Below the pieces are notes generated by a model. That model did no database searches. It had not been told where the DNA came from and saw only the letters and a program-made list of their open reading frames with translations. From Candidatus Stackebrandtia excrementipullorum (lineage in GTDB: Bacteria > Actinomycetota > Actinomycetes > Mycobacteriales > Micromonosporaceae): DNA of 53,337 bases. Each line of letters starts with the position of its first letter. Positions within the stretch are counted from its first letter, which is position 1. Both the position numbers and the translations under genes were made by a program. The DNA is taken from positions 1 through 53,337 of the forward strand of contig DXGR01000108.1 in the NCBI GenBank assembly GCA_019113825.1, given 5' to 3'. Below are positions 25,394 through 34,346 of the stretch, one piece after another.

Positions 25394-27844
25394 ATGAGTC
25401 AGGGTCGCGCGGCTACGCTTCCTGAGCATCCCGCACAACTGTTGGACGACTACCTGTCGATTCGAGCCAGGCGGGCTCCGGGGGCGTTGTCGGCCGCTGC
25501 ACTGCGTACTCGCTCGTTGAGTGCGCGGGCGCTACTCGTCCGTGCGGCGGCGCCGTCGGTCAACTCGATGGAGGCCCTGATGGCGGCCGCGTCCGGTGGT
25601 CCCGTCCCCGATGACGCGGACCCGGTGGCGGTGGCGGAGTTGGCTCGGTTGTTGGCGCTCCAGGACCGACTCCCCGACGATCGTGCCGACGCCGTGGCGC
25701 TGTACGAGCTCGCGGCGAGCATCGAGGGGCCGGACCGTCTGCCCGGTCGCGATCAGGAGATCCACACGCAACTGGTGTTGCAGGCGGGTGGGCCGGTGGA
25801 GCCGCTGCTGGAGCGGTACACGAAACTGTCGGCCAAGGCACGTACGTCACTGGAGCTGGACCGGACGAACCCGTTCACGGCGACGGGTGATCCCGAGGAA
25901 TGGCTGGCGACGTTTCAACAGGTGTTTCCCCAACCGGCTCCGTTCGTCGCCGAGGGTGACGCGGTCCCCTTCGACCGGTTGACGACTCCGCCGGCCGACC
26001 CGGTCACGTCCGGACCCGTCATCACGGTCGTGGTGACGTCGTACCGGCCCGATCACACGCTGGTCACGGCCGTGGAATCGATCTGTCGTCAATCGTGGCG
26101 GAACCTCGAGGTGCTGATCGTCGACGACGGTTCCGGCGCCGAGTACACGCCCGTGTTGGACCGAGCCGCCGCCGTCGACGACCGGGTCCGACTGATCGTG
26201 TTGGAGGAGAACGGCGGCACCTACCGCGCTCGCAACACGGCGTTCGAGGTCGCCGCCGGCGAGTTCGTCACCATTCAGGACTCCGACGACTGGTCGCACC
26301 CGCGGCGACTCGAGGAGCAGGTGGCGCCGCTGTTGAGCGACGACACGCTCATGGCGACCACATCAGACGGATTGAAGGTCACCGAAGACCTGTCGGCGGT
26401 GCGGGTCGGCCGGATCGCCATGGAGATCTGTACGGCCTCGCTGATGTTCCGGCGGCGCGTCGTGATGGACCGCATCGGTTACCTGGACGAGATCCGTAAA
26501 GCCGCCGACACCGAATACTGCCGCCGGATACAGGCCGCATTCGGGCAGCACGCGGTCAGGCATTTGAAGAACCGGGTGCACACGGTCATTCGACTGTCGA
26601 CGGAGTCGTTGTCGCGGGCGGAATTTCGGGCAGGCTGGATGCATCCGGCTCGGGCCGCGTATCGGTCCGCCTACGGGCTGTGGCACGACGAGATTCGTGC
26701 CGGCGCCGACCCGTTCCTGCCTCGCCACCAGAGGTCCCGCCGCTTCTTCGCTCCCGCGCACTTTCAAGGCGGTGGAGACAGACGTTCGTACGACGTGGTG
26801 TTCGCCGCCGACTGGCGCGCCTACGGCGGTCCCCAAAAGTCCATGATCGAGGAAATCACGGCTCTGACCGATCGTGGGCTTCGTGTGGCCGTCACGCACT
26901 TCGAGGCGTTCCGGTTCATGACGATCCACCGCAAACCACTGTGTACACCGATTCAGCGGCTCATCAACGCAGGCGTCGTCGATCACGTTCTGCCGACCGA
27001 CGACGTCGACATCGACCTGCTGATCCTGCGCTACCCACCGATCCTGCAGTTCGCCGACGGCCAAACACATCGGCTGCGCCCCAAACGATTGATCATCCTC
27101 GGAAATCAGGCACCATCCGAAAACGACGGCACCGACCTGCGGTATGTGCCGCGCACCTGCCATGACGCGGCGACGGCCTGGTTCGGTGTCGAGCCACTAT
27201 GGTGTCCGCAAGGACCGTCGATTCGGACCGCTTTGGCGCCACCGACCCTGGAAACCTCACAGGTCACGACATTCAACATGCCCGGCATCATCGACGCGTC
27301 CGGTTGGTCGGTACCCCGCACCGGTTTCCGCAGCGATCTACCCGTCATCGGGCGACACTCCCGGGACCACTGGACCAAGTGGCCCGCCGACCGTAACGAT
27401 CTTCTGGCCGCCTACCCGGAGTCGTCCGATGTGGACGTGCGGATCATGGGCGGCGCGGAGACGGCACGGAAACTCCTGGGGAGCAGTAAGATCCCGCTGA
27501 ACTGGGTCGCCTACGACTACGATGAGGTCGGCGTTCCCGGTTTCCTGTATCAACTGGACTTTTACGTGTACTTCCCCCACCCGCACCAGATCGAGGCGTT
27601 CGGCCGCACGATTTTGGAGGCACTCGCAGCCGGGTGCGTGACCGTGCTGCCGCACCACTTCGCCGACACCTTCGGGGAGGGGGCCGTCTACTGCACGCCC
27701 GACGAGGTGCCCCGGTTGATCGACAAGTACTACGCCGACCCGGCGGCGTTCCTGGCCCAGAGCCGGACCGCCGTCGAACACGTACGTCGGTTCCACAGCC
27801 ACCAGTCCTATCACGACCTGGTTGTCGACGTCCTGAACCGATGA
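25394..27844 (+). CDS. two-domain glycosyltransferase (GT2 plus GT4-like)
   Basis: The 816-residue protein has a helical N-terminal region (1-190), a GT-A family 2 domain at about 205-420 (ITVVVTSYRPDHTLV, VLIVDDGSGAEY, TIQDSDDWSHPRR) and a GT-B, family 4-like domain at about 490-810, ending in EAFGRTILEALAAG (the E-x7-E motif). Each domain probably adds a different sugar, so a single chain could build a disaccharide. The start is ATG at 25394; in-frame sequence upstream does not look coding. It is followed after 27 bases by a small membrane protein gene and then an acyltransferase. It has no TM segments. Confidence 0.87.
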   Translation: MSQGRAATLPEHPAQLLDDYLSIRARRAPGALSAAALRTRSLSARALLVRAAAPSVNSMEALMAAASGGPVPDDADPVAVAELARLLALQDRLPDDRADAVALYELAASIEGPDRLPGRDQEIHTQLVLQAGGPVEPLLERYTKLSAKARTSLELDRTNPFTATGDPEEWLATFQQVFPQPAPFVAEGDAVPFDRLTTPPADPVTSGPVITVVVTSYRPDHTLVTAVESICRQSWRNLEVLIVDDGSGAEYTPVLDRAAAVDDRVRLIVLEENGGTYRARNTAFEVAAGEFVTIQDSDDWSHPRRLEEQVAPLLSDDTLMATTSDGLKVTEDLSAVRVGRIAMEICTASLMFRRRVVMDRIGYLDEIRKAADTEYCRRIQAAFGQHAVRHLKNRVHTVIRLSTESLSRAEFRAGWMHPARAAYRSAYGLWHDEIRAGADPFLPRHQRSRRFFAPAHFQGGGDRRSYDVVFAADWRAYGGPQKSMIEEITALTDRGLRVAVTHFEAFRFMTIHRKPLCTPIQRLINAGVVDHVLPTDDVDIDLLILRYPPILQFADGQTHRLRPKRLIILGNQAPSENDGTDLRYVPRTCHDAATAWFGVEPLWCPQGPSIRTALAPPTLETSQVTTFNMPGIIDASGWSVPRTGFRSDLPVIGRHSRDHWTKWPADRNDLLAAYPESSDVDVRIMGGAETARKLLGSSKIPLNWVAYDYDEVGVPGFLYQLDFYVYFPHPHQIEAFGRTILEALAAGCVTVLPHHFADTFGEGAVYCTPDEVPRLIDKYYADPAAFLAQSRTAVEHVRRFHSHQSYHDLVVDVLNR

Positions 27845-27871
27845 ATCCGGCAAAAGGAGCAAACACGCACC

Positions 27872-28234
27872 ATGCGGTTGTTGAAAATTGTGAAACGAAT
27901 GACCAGGCCACAGTTGGCCGCCGTGTCCTGCGCGGTGGTGTTGACCGGGGCCGCGGGCGTGTTCACCATCGTGAACGCACCCGAATGGAGCATGGTGTCG
28001 TTGGCACTGTTGAACGTGCTTCTGCTGCTGATGGTAGTTCAACTGTCCCGACGGGTAACAAGACTCAACCGGGCCGCAGGTACAGGAATCGAGGCCCGAC
28101 TCGACCGAGTCGACGCCCGCATGGAGGCCTCCCACCGGCGGCTGTTGGGCACGATCGAGTCCGAACGACACGAAGCCGCCGTCCGGCACCAGGAGTTGCT
28201 GGCGGCGCTGAAGACCTCGAGTGAGGCGAGTTGA
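27872..28234 (+). CDS. small two-TM coiled-coil protein
   Basis: The 120-residue protein has two TM helices (about 13-35 and 40-58) and an amphipathic, charge-rich coiled coil (65-118, with RLDRVDARMEASHRR). It has no catalytic motif. The layout matches the first 150 residues of the methyltransferase at 20068-21492 (basic start, two helices, coiled coil), suggesting a shared membrane-docking module. It lies between the two-domain glycosyltransferase and the acyltransferase, three bases before the latter, so it may tether enzymes of the polymer machinery. AAAAGGAGC precedes the start. The function is otherwise unknown. Confidence 0.75.
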   Translation: MRLLKIVKRMTRPQLAAVSCAVVLTGAAGVFTIVNAPEWSMVSLALLNVLLLLMVVQLSRRVTRLNRAAGTGIEARLDRVDARMEASHRRLLGTIESERHEAAVRHQELLAALKTSSEAS

Positions 28235-28237
28235 CCG

Positions 28238-30319
28238 TTGAACAGTGGATCGACGATCCGAAAAAGCACGTCGGAAAAAAGCAGCTCCAAGCATCGAATA
28301 GCGTTTAGAACCGACATCGAGGGGCTGCGAGCGATCGCGGTCCTGCTGGTCGTCCTGGGGCACGCGGGTGTTCCGTTCTTCACCGGCGGTTACGTCGGTG
28401 TCGACGTGTTCTTCGTGATCTCGGGTTTCCTCATCACGTCGCTGCTGCTGACCGAACTTCGGAACACCGGGACGTTGTCGGTCCGGCGGTTCTATGCGCG
28501 ACGCATGGTGCGGCTCCTCCCGGCGGCCGCCGCGGTCATGGTGGCCACACTGGTCGCGGCGTGGCTGTGGCTTCCGGCTACCCGGTACGGTGCGATCCTG
28601 ATGGACGCGGTATCCAGCGCGTTCTACTTCGTCAACTATCGCCTGGCGGTCCAGGGCACGGACTACCTCGCCGCCGACGAGGCGCCGTCACCGTTGCAGC
28701 ATTTCTGGTCGTTGTCGGTCGAGGAACAGTTTTATCTGGTGTGGCCGCTGCTGCTGTTGGCGGCGGCGTTGGCGTGGCGAGGCGGACGGCGCCTGAACCC
28801 GACCATGATCCTGGTCGTCCTGGTCGGTGTCACCGTCGTGTCGTTGGCCGCGAGCATGGCACAAACGGAGTCCTCGGCGCCGTGGGCGTATTTCGGGATC
28901 CACACGCGGGCATGGGAACTGGCGATCGGTGCGATCGTGGCGTTGGCGATTCACCAGGCGGTGCTCATGCCTCGGCGATTCGCCGACACCGCAGCCTGGG
29001 TCGGGCTTACGGCCATTGTGGTATCCGGTGTCGCGTTCACCGCACAGACCGCGTTTCCCGGCTGGGTCGCGCTGCTCCCGGTGCTGGGCACCGCATCGGT
29101 GATCTACGCCGGTGCGTCGCGAGCCGGAAGCGCGGCCCGGCTGCTGAGTCTTCCTCCGATGACGGGGATCGGCGCGGTCTCATACGGTTGGTACCTGTGG
29201 CATTGGCCGATTCTCCTTATCGGACCGGCCGCGTTGGGCGTCGATCCGAACCCGGGTCTCAACGTCATGCTGTCCATCGCGTCGCTTGCCGTGGCGATCC
29301 TGTCGTACCACTTTCTCGAGAACCCGATTCGACGTAAACGCTGGCTTGCTCACCGGTCGCGACGCGGCCTGGGCCTGGGCGCGGCGTTGTCGGCGGGGGT
29401 CGCGGTCGTCGTCTCGCTGGGTTTTCTCGTCGCGCCCTCCACCACCGGCGAAGGCGACGCCGCGGAAGTCGCCGCCGAAGACGTCAACCGGGACGGCATG
29501 GAGGAGCTGCTCGAGGAAGGCACTCGCATACGGGACGTGCCCGTCAACCTCACGCCGTCGCTGGACGACATCAACCAGGACATTCCGCCGGTGTACGGCG
29601 ACGAATGCCACGCCGACTTCGACGTCGTGGAGCTCAATACCGACTGCGTCTACGGCGACCCCGAGGGCGACCGCATGATGATCCTGTTCGGAGACTCCCA
29701 TGCGGCACATTGGTTTCCGGCGTTGGACACGCTGGCGAAGGAACACCGGTGGCAGCTGGTGAACATGACCAAGAGTGCGTGCGCGGTGCCGATGGTCACC
29801 ACGTACACGTCGGTTTTGGGACGCAACTACGACGAATGCATCGAGTGGCGCAACGCCGCCGTGGACCGCATTCAGAAGTTGGAAGCCGACATGGTCGTCA
29901 TGCCGACCAGTGACGGCGGTGAACCCGCCGACACCGACACCCCCGACGAGGACTGGGTGGACGGTTTCCTGGAGACCGTCGAGATGGTGCAGTCCCCCGA
30001 CACCGAGCTTGTGCACATCGCCGACACCCCGTGGTTCGACGAGAAGGTCCCCGACTGTCTGGCAATGCACCTGTCCGACGCCACCGAATGCGTCCAGTCG
30101 CCGTCGAAGGCCCTGGTGAAGCCGGAGCGACGCGCGACCACCAACCGCGCGTTGCAGGCCGAAGGCGTCACCGTCATCGACCCGATGCCGTGGTTCTGCA
30201 CCGACGACGGGTGTCCTGTCATCGTCGAGAACCTGCTGATGTTCCGCGACCGTCACCACATCAGCTCAACGTATGCCGAAACGCTGGCTCCACTGTTGGG
30301 AGAGGAGCTGGGGTTTTAA
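28238..30319 (+). CDS. OatA-type acyltransferase (acyltransferase-3 plus SGNH domain)
   Basis: The 693-residue protein has a ten-or-so-TM acyltransferase-3 domain (25-385, with DIEGLRAIAVLLVVLGHAG and VFFVISGFLIT) and an extracellular SGNH esterase/transferase domain (about 430-690). The latter has ILFGDSHAAHW for the Ser nucleophile and RDRHHIS for the Asp/His pair. Such proteins carry acetyl groups across the membrane and place them on peptidoglycan or polysaccharide. It starts with TTG at 28238, three bases after the upstream stop. Being last in the glycosyltransferase operon, it probably O-acetylates the polymer made here. A perfect palindrome follows the stop. Confidence 0.9.
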   Translation: MNSGSTIRKSTSEKSSSKHRIAFRTDIEGLRAIAVLLVVLGHAGVPFFTGGYVGVDVFFVISGFLITSLLLTELRNTGTLSVRRFYARRMVRLLPAAAAVMVATLVAAWLWLPATRYGAILMDAVSSAFYFVNYRLAVQGTDYLAADEAPSPLQHFWSLSVEEQFYLVWPLLLLAAALAWRGGRRLNPTMILVVLVGVTVVSLAASMAQTESSAPWAYFGIHTRAWELAIGAIVALAIHQAVLMPRRFADTAAWVGLTAIVVSGVAFTAQTAFPGWVALLPVLGTASVIYAGASRAGSAARLLSLPPMTGIGAVSYGWYLWHWPILLIGPAALGVDPNPGLNVMLSIASLAVAILSYHFLENPIRRKRWLAHRSRRGLGLGAALSAGVAVVVSLGFLVAPSTTGEGDAAEVAAEDVNRDGMEELLEEGTRIRDVPVNLTPSLDDINQDIPPVYGDECHADFDVVELNTDCVYGDPEGDRMMILFGDSHAAHWFPALDTLAKEHRWQLVNMTKSACAVPMVTTYTSVLGRNYDECIEWRNAAVDRIQKLEADMVVMPTSDGGEPADTDTPDEDWVDGFLETVEMVQSPDTELVHIADTPWFDEKVPDCLAMHLSDATECVQSPSKALVKPERRATTNRALQAEGVTVIDPMPWFCTDDGCPVIVENLLMFRDRHHISSTYAETLAPLLGEELGF

Positions 30320-30354
30320 CCGTTCCGTTGTTTCGGTGCCGGTAGGCGCCTTGG

Positions 30355-30388
30355 GGTGTAGCGGTCCTGCATGCAGGACCGCTACACC
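30355..30388. terminator. 34-bp perfect palindrome, bidirectional terminator
   Basis: The 17-base half starting GGTGTAGCGG is followed by its exact complement ending CCGCTACACC, with CATG at the centre as the minimal loop. It lies between the converging acyltransferase and glycosyltransferase genes, without a T-tract. Confidence 0.75.
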
Positions 30389-30412
30389 GAGCCGCTTACG
30401 GCGAACGGCTTG

Positions 30413-32425
30413 TTACCGGGGTCCGGAGTCGGCGACGACACGGACCGCCAGCTGGTTATCATTCATATAGTACGGTTCGATGTAGACATTCCCGACCCGG
30501 GCGGCCCGATATCTGACCAGGCGTCGCTTGTCGATCACGTCGTCGAAGAAGGCGCCCAGTCTCACCCGCAGCCCCGGTGCCATCGGGCTCTCCAGCACCA
30601 GGTGCCACACCTCGTGGTCGTTACGGCGTGCCGCCGCGAGTTTGGCCGCATCGATCCGAAGCCTCAACCGTTCCCCGTCGGATGTCACGGGGACGGGCAC
30701 GGCGTCGGCGCCCGACCGGGTCAACTGCCCACCCAGGTGTTCCGGCACCGGTACCGAACCGAAAACGTCGCAGCCCACCTCGATCACCGGGCCGTCGACG
30801 TCGACGCTCACCACCTCGGCGTACAGCTTCCGCTTCCATACTCGGATCGCCGGGCGCCCCTCGTCCGTGTAAGGCACGGCGGCCAGCTCGGGTTGCAGCC
30901 CCCGCCGTCCCGGAGACAAGGCCCTGGTGTCGACGCATTCGACGCTCGGCGCAGCGCCGTCGATCTCCAGGAGCCACACCCCTGCGCCCATACCGTTCAG
31001 CTGTTCGGCGTCAACGGTGATCGTGCGCCCCTCCCACGGGAGCATCACCGCCGTGTCCTGTCGAGCGCTGCGCAGTCGCGCAGACCGAAACTCTCGATCG
31101 GCTTCGAACACCACGTGATCGAACCCCGACGATCGGCACCGAACCGCCAACGGCGTCTCCTTCGACGGCACCACGTCGGTCCGGGCGAACCGCCGATACG
31201 AAGACTTGGTGAGCCTGTCGCGTGCCCGAAGCGGTGGGGCGGTGCGGCCTCGATTCCGGTCCACGAGCTCCTGAAACAACCGTTCGTGCTGGGACACGGC
31301 GGTGTGCGGCCGGTACAGCCGTGCCTTGGCCATCGCAGCGGTCGACATGGCCTGCCGCTGCTGCGGGTCGTCGATGAGCTTGAGCAGGCCACCGGCGATG
31401 GCCGCGGAATCGCCGGGTGTGACAAGGAGACCATTGACACCGTGATCGACAAGTTCCAGTGGGCCCATCCGGCACGCCGTCGAGACCACGGGTAGGCCGG
31501 CGCTCATCGCCTCGACGATCGTCAGACCGAACGACTCGTACTCCGACGTCACCGCCGCGATCGAGCCCTTCACCCATTCGCCGTCCATCGGCGAGAATGC
31601 ACCCATCATGGTCACCGAGTTGTTGAGCCCCAAGGAGCCGATCAGCGCCCGCAACTCGTTCGTCTGCGTGCCGACGCCGTATATCCGCAGCCGCCAGTCC
31701 GGTCGGCTGCGGACCACCTCACCGAAGGCACGAATCAACAGGTCGTACCGTTTCACCTTCTCGATGCGCCCCGCCGCGATGATCGTCCGCGCCGAGCCGT
31801 CGGCCGGTTCTACCCGACACGACGGGACCATGTTCGGGATGAACCTGATGCGGTCGGCCAAGTGGGGCATCTGTTCGCGGTAAACCTCGGCGTCACCGGC
31901 GCTGACGGTCACGAACGCGTCCAGCCGTCGATACGCATTCGACAATCGCCGACGCAGGGCCGGTGAATGGTAGTCGTGGAACATGTGCTCCTGTCCGACC
32001 AGAACCGCGCGACCGTAGGCGAACTGTGACAGGTAAACGTTCAGGCCGGGCCGTGTGCCGACGTAGACGTCGGTGTCGTGGTGACGCAGAAACCGGGCGA
32101 CACGACGGTCGGCCAACGCACTGTACCTGTGGTAGATCGTCTCTGCCTGAGGGAACGCCACCGCCGGTGTCTCCAGCAACCGTCGATCCCGACGACTCAC
32201 CGCGCCGCCGTCACCTTGCGCTCGATCGCCGGGGGCTCGACGGTCGATCAACGACATGACGCGCACACGCGGGTCGAACTCCAGCCGCGGAGCGGTCTGG
32301 GAACGCATCACCGAAACGATCTCCACCTCGTGACCGAGATCGGCCAACGAGGACGCGGTGTTGAGGGTGGTGCGGATGGTGCCGCCCAGCCCGTACATCG
32401 CGTGGACAAGGAACGTGATCTTCAT
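30413..32425 (-). CDS. family 4 glycosyltransferase with C-terminal domain, TagE-like
   Basis: The 670-residue protein starts with MKITFLVHAMYGLGGTIR, the N-terminal glycine loop of GT4 enzymes. Its C-terminal Rossmann half has AAGRIEKVKRYDLLI and the E-x7-E motif SEYESFGLTIVEAMSAG (about 290-310). Residues 400-670 form an extra beta-rich domain. The combination recalls poly(glycerol-phosphate) glucosyltransferases (TagE) that decorate teichoic acid chains; this is a similarity of layout only. It is transcribed alone, converging on the acyltransferase and divergent from the CDP-ribitol genes. Confidence 0.85.
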   Translation of the reverse strand: MKITFLVHAMYGLGGTIRTTLNTASSLADLGHEVEIVSVMRSQTAPRLEFDPRVRVMSLIDRRAPGDRAQGDGGAVSRRDRRLLETPAVAFPQAETIYHRYSALADRRVARFLRHHDTDVYVGTRPGLNVYLSQFAYGRAVLVGQEHMFHDYHSPALRRRLSNAYRRLDAFVTVSAGDAEVYREQMPHLADRIRFIPNMVPSCRVEPADGSARTIIAAGRIEKVKRYDLLIRAFGEVVRSRPDWRLRIYGVGTQTNELRALIGSLGLNNSVTMMGAFSPMDGEWVKGSIAAVTSEYESFGLTIVEAMSAGLPVVSTACRMGPLELVDHGVNGLLVTPGDSAAIAGGLLKLIDDPQQRQAMSTAAMAKARLYRPHTAVSQHERLFQELVDRNRGRTAPPLRARDRLTKSSYRRFARTDVVPSKETPLAVRCRSSGFDHVVFEADREFRSARLRSARQDTAVMLPWEGRTITVDAEQLNGMGAGVWLLEIDGAAPSVECVDTRALSPGRRGLQPELAAVPYTDEGRPAIRVWKRKLYAEVVSVDVDGPVIEVGCDVFGSVPVPEHLGGQLTRSGADAVPVPVTSDGERLRLRIDAAKLAAARRNDHEVWHLVLESPMAPGLRVRLGAFFDDVIDKRRLVRYRAARVGNVYIEPYYMNDNQLAVRVVADSGPR

Positions 32426-32847
32426 GTCGTCGCCGCACCGTCACAGTAAGGGGGCCAAATCGGGTTGTGTCGCCTATCGCCTGTGATCCGTCCGACAGGA
32501 CGTACCGGCGGGGGGTGGGGTGGTCATCCACATGACGCGTCACACGGCGACGTCATCACCGTATCGCGCGGCCTCTCGACGTGGTGGGGCCGCGCCTTCG
32601 ACATGTCGCCATAGTCCCGCATGCGGCCCGGGAAAACCATGCGCGATGTCACGGTCGCCTTCGCCGGATCGGCACCGTTGAGCTGATTCTGCAACCTGAT
32701 GCGGTCCGTTATCGTGTATGTCAATGCCCCAAGGGTTGTACTCGCAGCCGTATCAGGCGAGTACGTCACGGAAAACCCGACGGCATCGGATTTGCCGCGC
32801 ACCTTTACCTCGAGGTCGCGCAATCGACATCAGGTGAGAACAGGAGC
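32426..32847. other. divergent intergenic region of the CDP-ribitol operon
   Basis: About 420 bases between the leftward glycosyltransferase and the rightward leader peptide/CDP-ribitol genes. A 99-codon open frame on the minus strand (32524-32823) has poor codon bias and no ribosome site, so I do not call it. The stretch should contain both promoters. A TACTGT near 32446 could be the leftward -10. Confidence 0.4.
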
Positions 32848-32895
32848 ATGGGATCCCTCACTACCACCCCCGCGGTAGTGCCCGAATTTCGATGA
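32848..32895 (+). CDS. putative 15-residue leader peptide coupled to the CDP-ribitol gene
   Basis: An ATG at 32848 with AGGAG six bases upstream opens a 15-codon frame (MGSLTTTPAVVPEFR). Its stop TGA overlaps the start ATG of the next gene (ATGA at 32892-32895). The downstream gene has no ribosome site of its own, so its translation may depend on reading this leader. It is not rich in any single amino acid, which argues against classical attenuation and for simple coupling. Alternatively the large gene could be initiated in another way and this frame is accidental. Confidence 0.5.
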   Translation: MGSLTTTPAVVPEFR

Positions 32896-34346
32896 CGAGA
32901 CTTGAGCGCGCCCAACGCCCCACTGTGGCCGTGATCCTCGCCGGTGGAACCGGCCAACGATTCGGCGCCTCGCTTCCCAAGCAACTGTTGAAGGTCTCGG
33001 GCAAGGCGATCCTGGAGCACACACTCGACGTGTTCGAACGCAGCGACGCCATCGGCGAAATCATCGTCATGATGAACGCCGAGTTCGTCCCCGACGCCGA
33101 GAAGATCGTGGCCGACTGCGGCTACGCCAAGGTCACGAGCATTCTTCCCGGCGGAGATACGCGCGCCGACACGACGCGCGCGGCCATCGCCGAACTCGAC
33201 GGACGGGACTGCAACATTCTGTTGCACGACGCCGTACGGCCCCTCGTCGACGACCGCATCCTCTCCGACTGTGTCGAGGCATTGACCCGGTACGACGCGA
33301 TCGACGTCGCCATCGACTCCGCCGACACCATCATCGCCGTCGACACGAACAACGGTGACGAGACGATCTCCGACATTCCCGACCGGTCGCGGCTGCGTCG
33401 AGGCCAGACACCGCAGGGGTTCGCGTTGCCCGTCCTCAAACGCGCCTACGAACTGGCCGCCGCCGATCCGGACTTCGCCACGACGGACGACTGCGGTGTG
33501 GTTCGGCGTTACCTACCGGACGTGCCGATCCACGTCGTGGTCGGCAGCGAACACAACATGAAGATCACTCACCCCATCGACATTTATCTGGCCGACCGGC
33601 TGTTCCAGCTGGCCTCCCAAACCTCCCCGGAAGAGGCGAGCCCCGCGGCGCTGCGTCAGGCTCTCGACGGCCGCACCGTCGTGGTATTCGGTGGCAGTTA
33701 CGGCATCGGGGCCGCAATGGCAGAGCTCGTGAAGCAGCACGGCGCCACCGTGGTGTGTCACTCCCGGTCCACCACGAACATTCACGTCGAGAACCCCGAA
33801 CACGTCGCGTCCGCCCTTGAAGACGCCTTCACCGAACACGGGCGGATCGATTACGTCGTCAACACCGCCGGCGTACTTCACAAGACTCGTCTGGACGACT
33901 GTGACCACGCGACGATCGACGAGTCGGTACGCGTGAACTTCCTCGCGCCCATCACGATCGCGCACGCGTCTCTTCCGTACCTGCGACGTACCGGTGGCGG
34001 GCTGCTTCTGTTCACTTCGAGTTCCTATACGCGCGGCCGAGCCGGGTACAGCCTGTACTCGTCGGCGAAGGCGGGTGTGGTCAACCTGGTTCAGGCGTTG
34101 GCCGACGAGTGGGCGGCCGACGGCGTGCGCGTCAACTGTGTCAACCCGGAACGGACGGCCACCCCCATGCGCACCAAGGCGTTCGGTAACGAACCGCCGC
34201 AGACGTTGTTGAGCGCCGAAGAGGTCGCGCACAACGCGGTCGACGTACTCGTGTCCCATCTGACCGGTCACGTCGTCGACGTCCGTCGGCCGTTGAGCAA
34301 CGCGACGGTGCAGTCGTCCCGTAGCGAGCCGGGGGCGGGCGTATGA
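32892..34346 (+). CDS. bifunctional cytidylyltransferase / short-chain reductase, CDP-ribitol synthase (Bcs1-like)
   Basis: The 484-residue fusion has an IspD/TarI cytidylyltransferase at 1-240 (ILAGGTGQRFG, LPKQLLKVSGK, LLHDAVRPLV, TPQGFALPVL) and a short-chain dehydrogenase at 255-480. The latter has the NADPH loop VVVFGGSYGIGAAM and the catalytic Ser (LFTSSSYT) and YSLYSSAK dyad. The same fusion in Haemophilus type a/b capsule loci (Bcs1/Acs1) reduces ribulose 5-phosphate to ribitol 5-phosphate and makes CDP-ribitol. That product is the donor for poly(ribitol phosphate). Its stop overlaps the start of the TagF-like gene by four bases (ATGA), matching donor and polymerase. Confidence 0.92.
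   Translation: MTRLERAQRPTVAVILAGGTGQRFGASLPKQLLKVSGKAILEHTLDVFERSDAIGEIIVMMNAEFVPDAEKIVADCGYAKVTSILPGGDTRADTTRAAIAELDGRDCNILLHDAVRPLVDDRILSDCVEALTRYDAIDVAIDSADTIIAVDTNNGDETISDIPDRSRLRRGQTPQGFALPVLKRAYELAAADPDFATTDDCGVVRRYLPDVPIHVVVGSEHNMKITHPIDIYLADRLFQLASQTSPEEASPAALRQALDGRTVVVFGGSYGIGAAMAELVKQHGATVVCHSRSTTNIHVENPEHVASALEDAFTEHGRIDYVVNTAGVLHKTRLDDCDHATIDESVRVNFLAPITIAHASLPYLRRTGGGLLLFTSSSYTRGRAGYSLYSSAKAGVVNLVQALADEWAADGVRVNCVNPERTATPMRTKAFGNEPPQTLLSAEEVAHNAVDVLVSHLTGHVVDVRRPLSNATVQSSRSEPGAGV

Noticed and set aside
32524-32823. 99-codon frame on the minus strand before the CDP-ribitol genes
   Set aside because: Codon third positions are not G/C-biased, there is no ribosome site and it occupies the expected promoter region.
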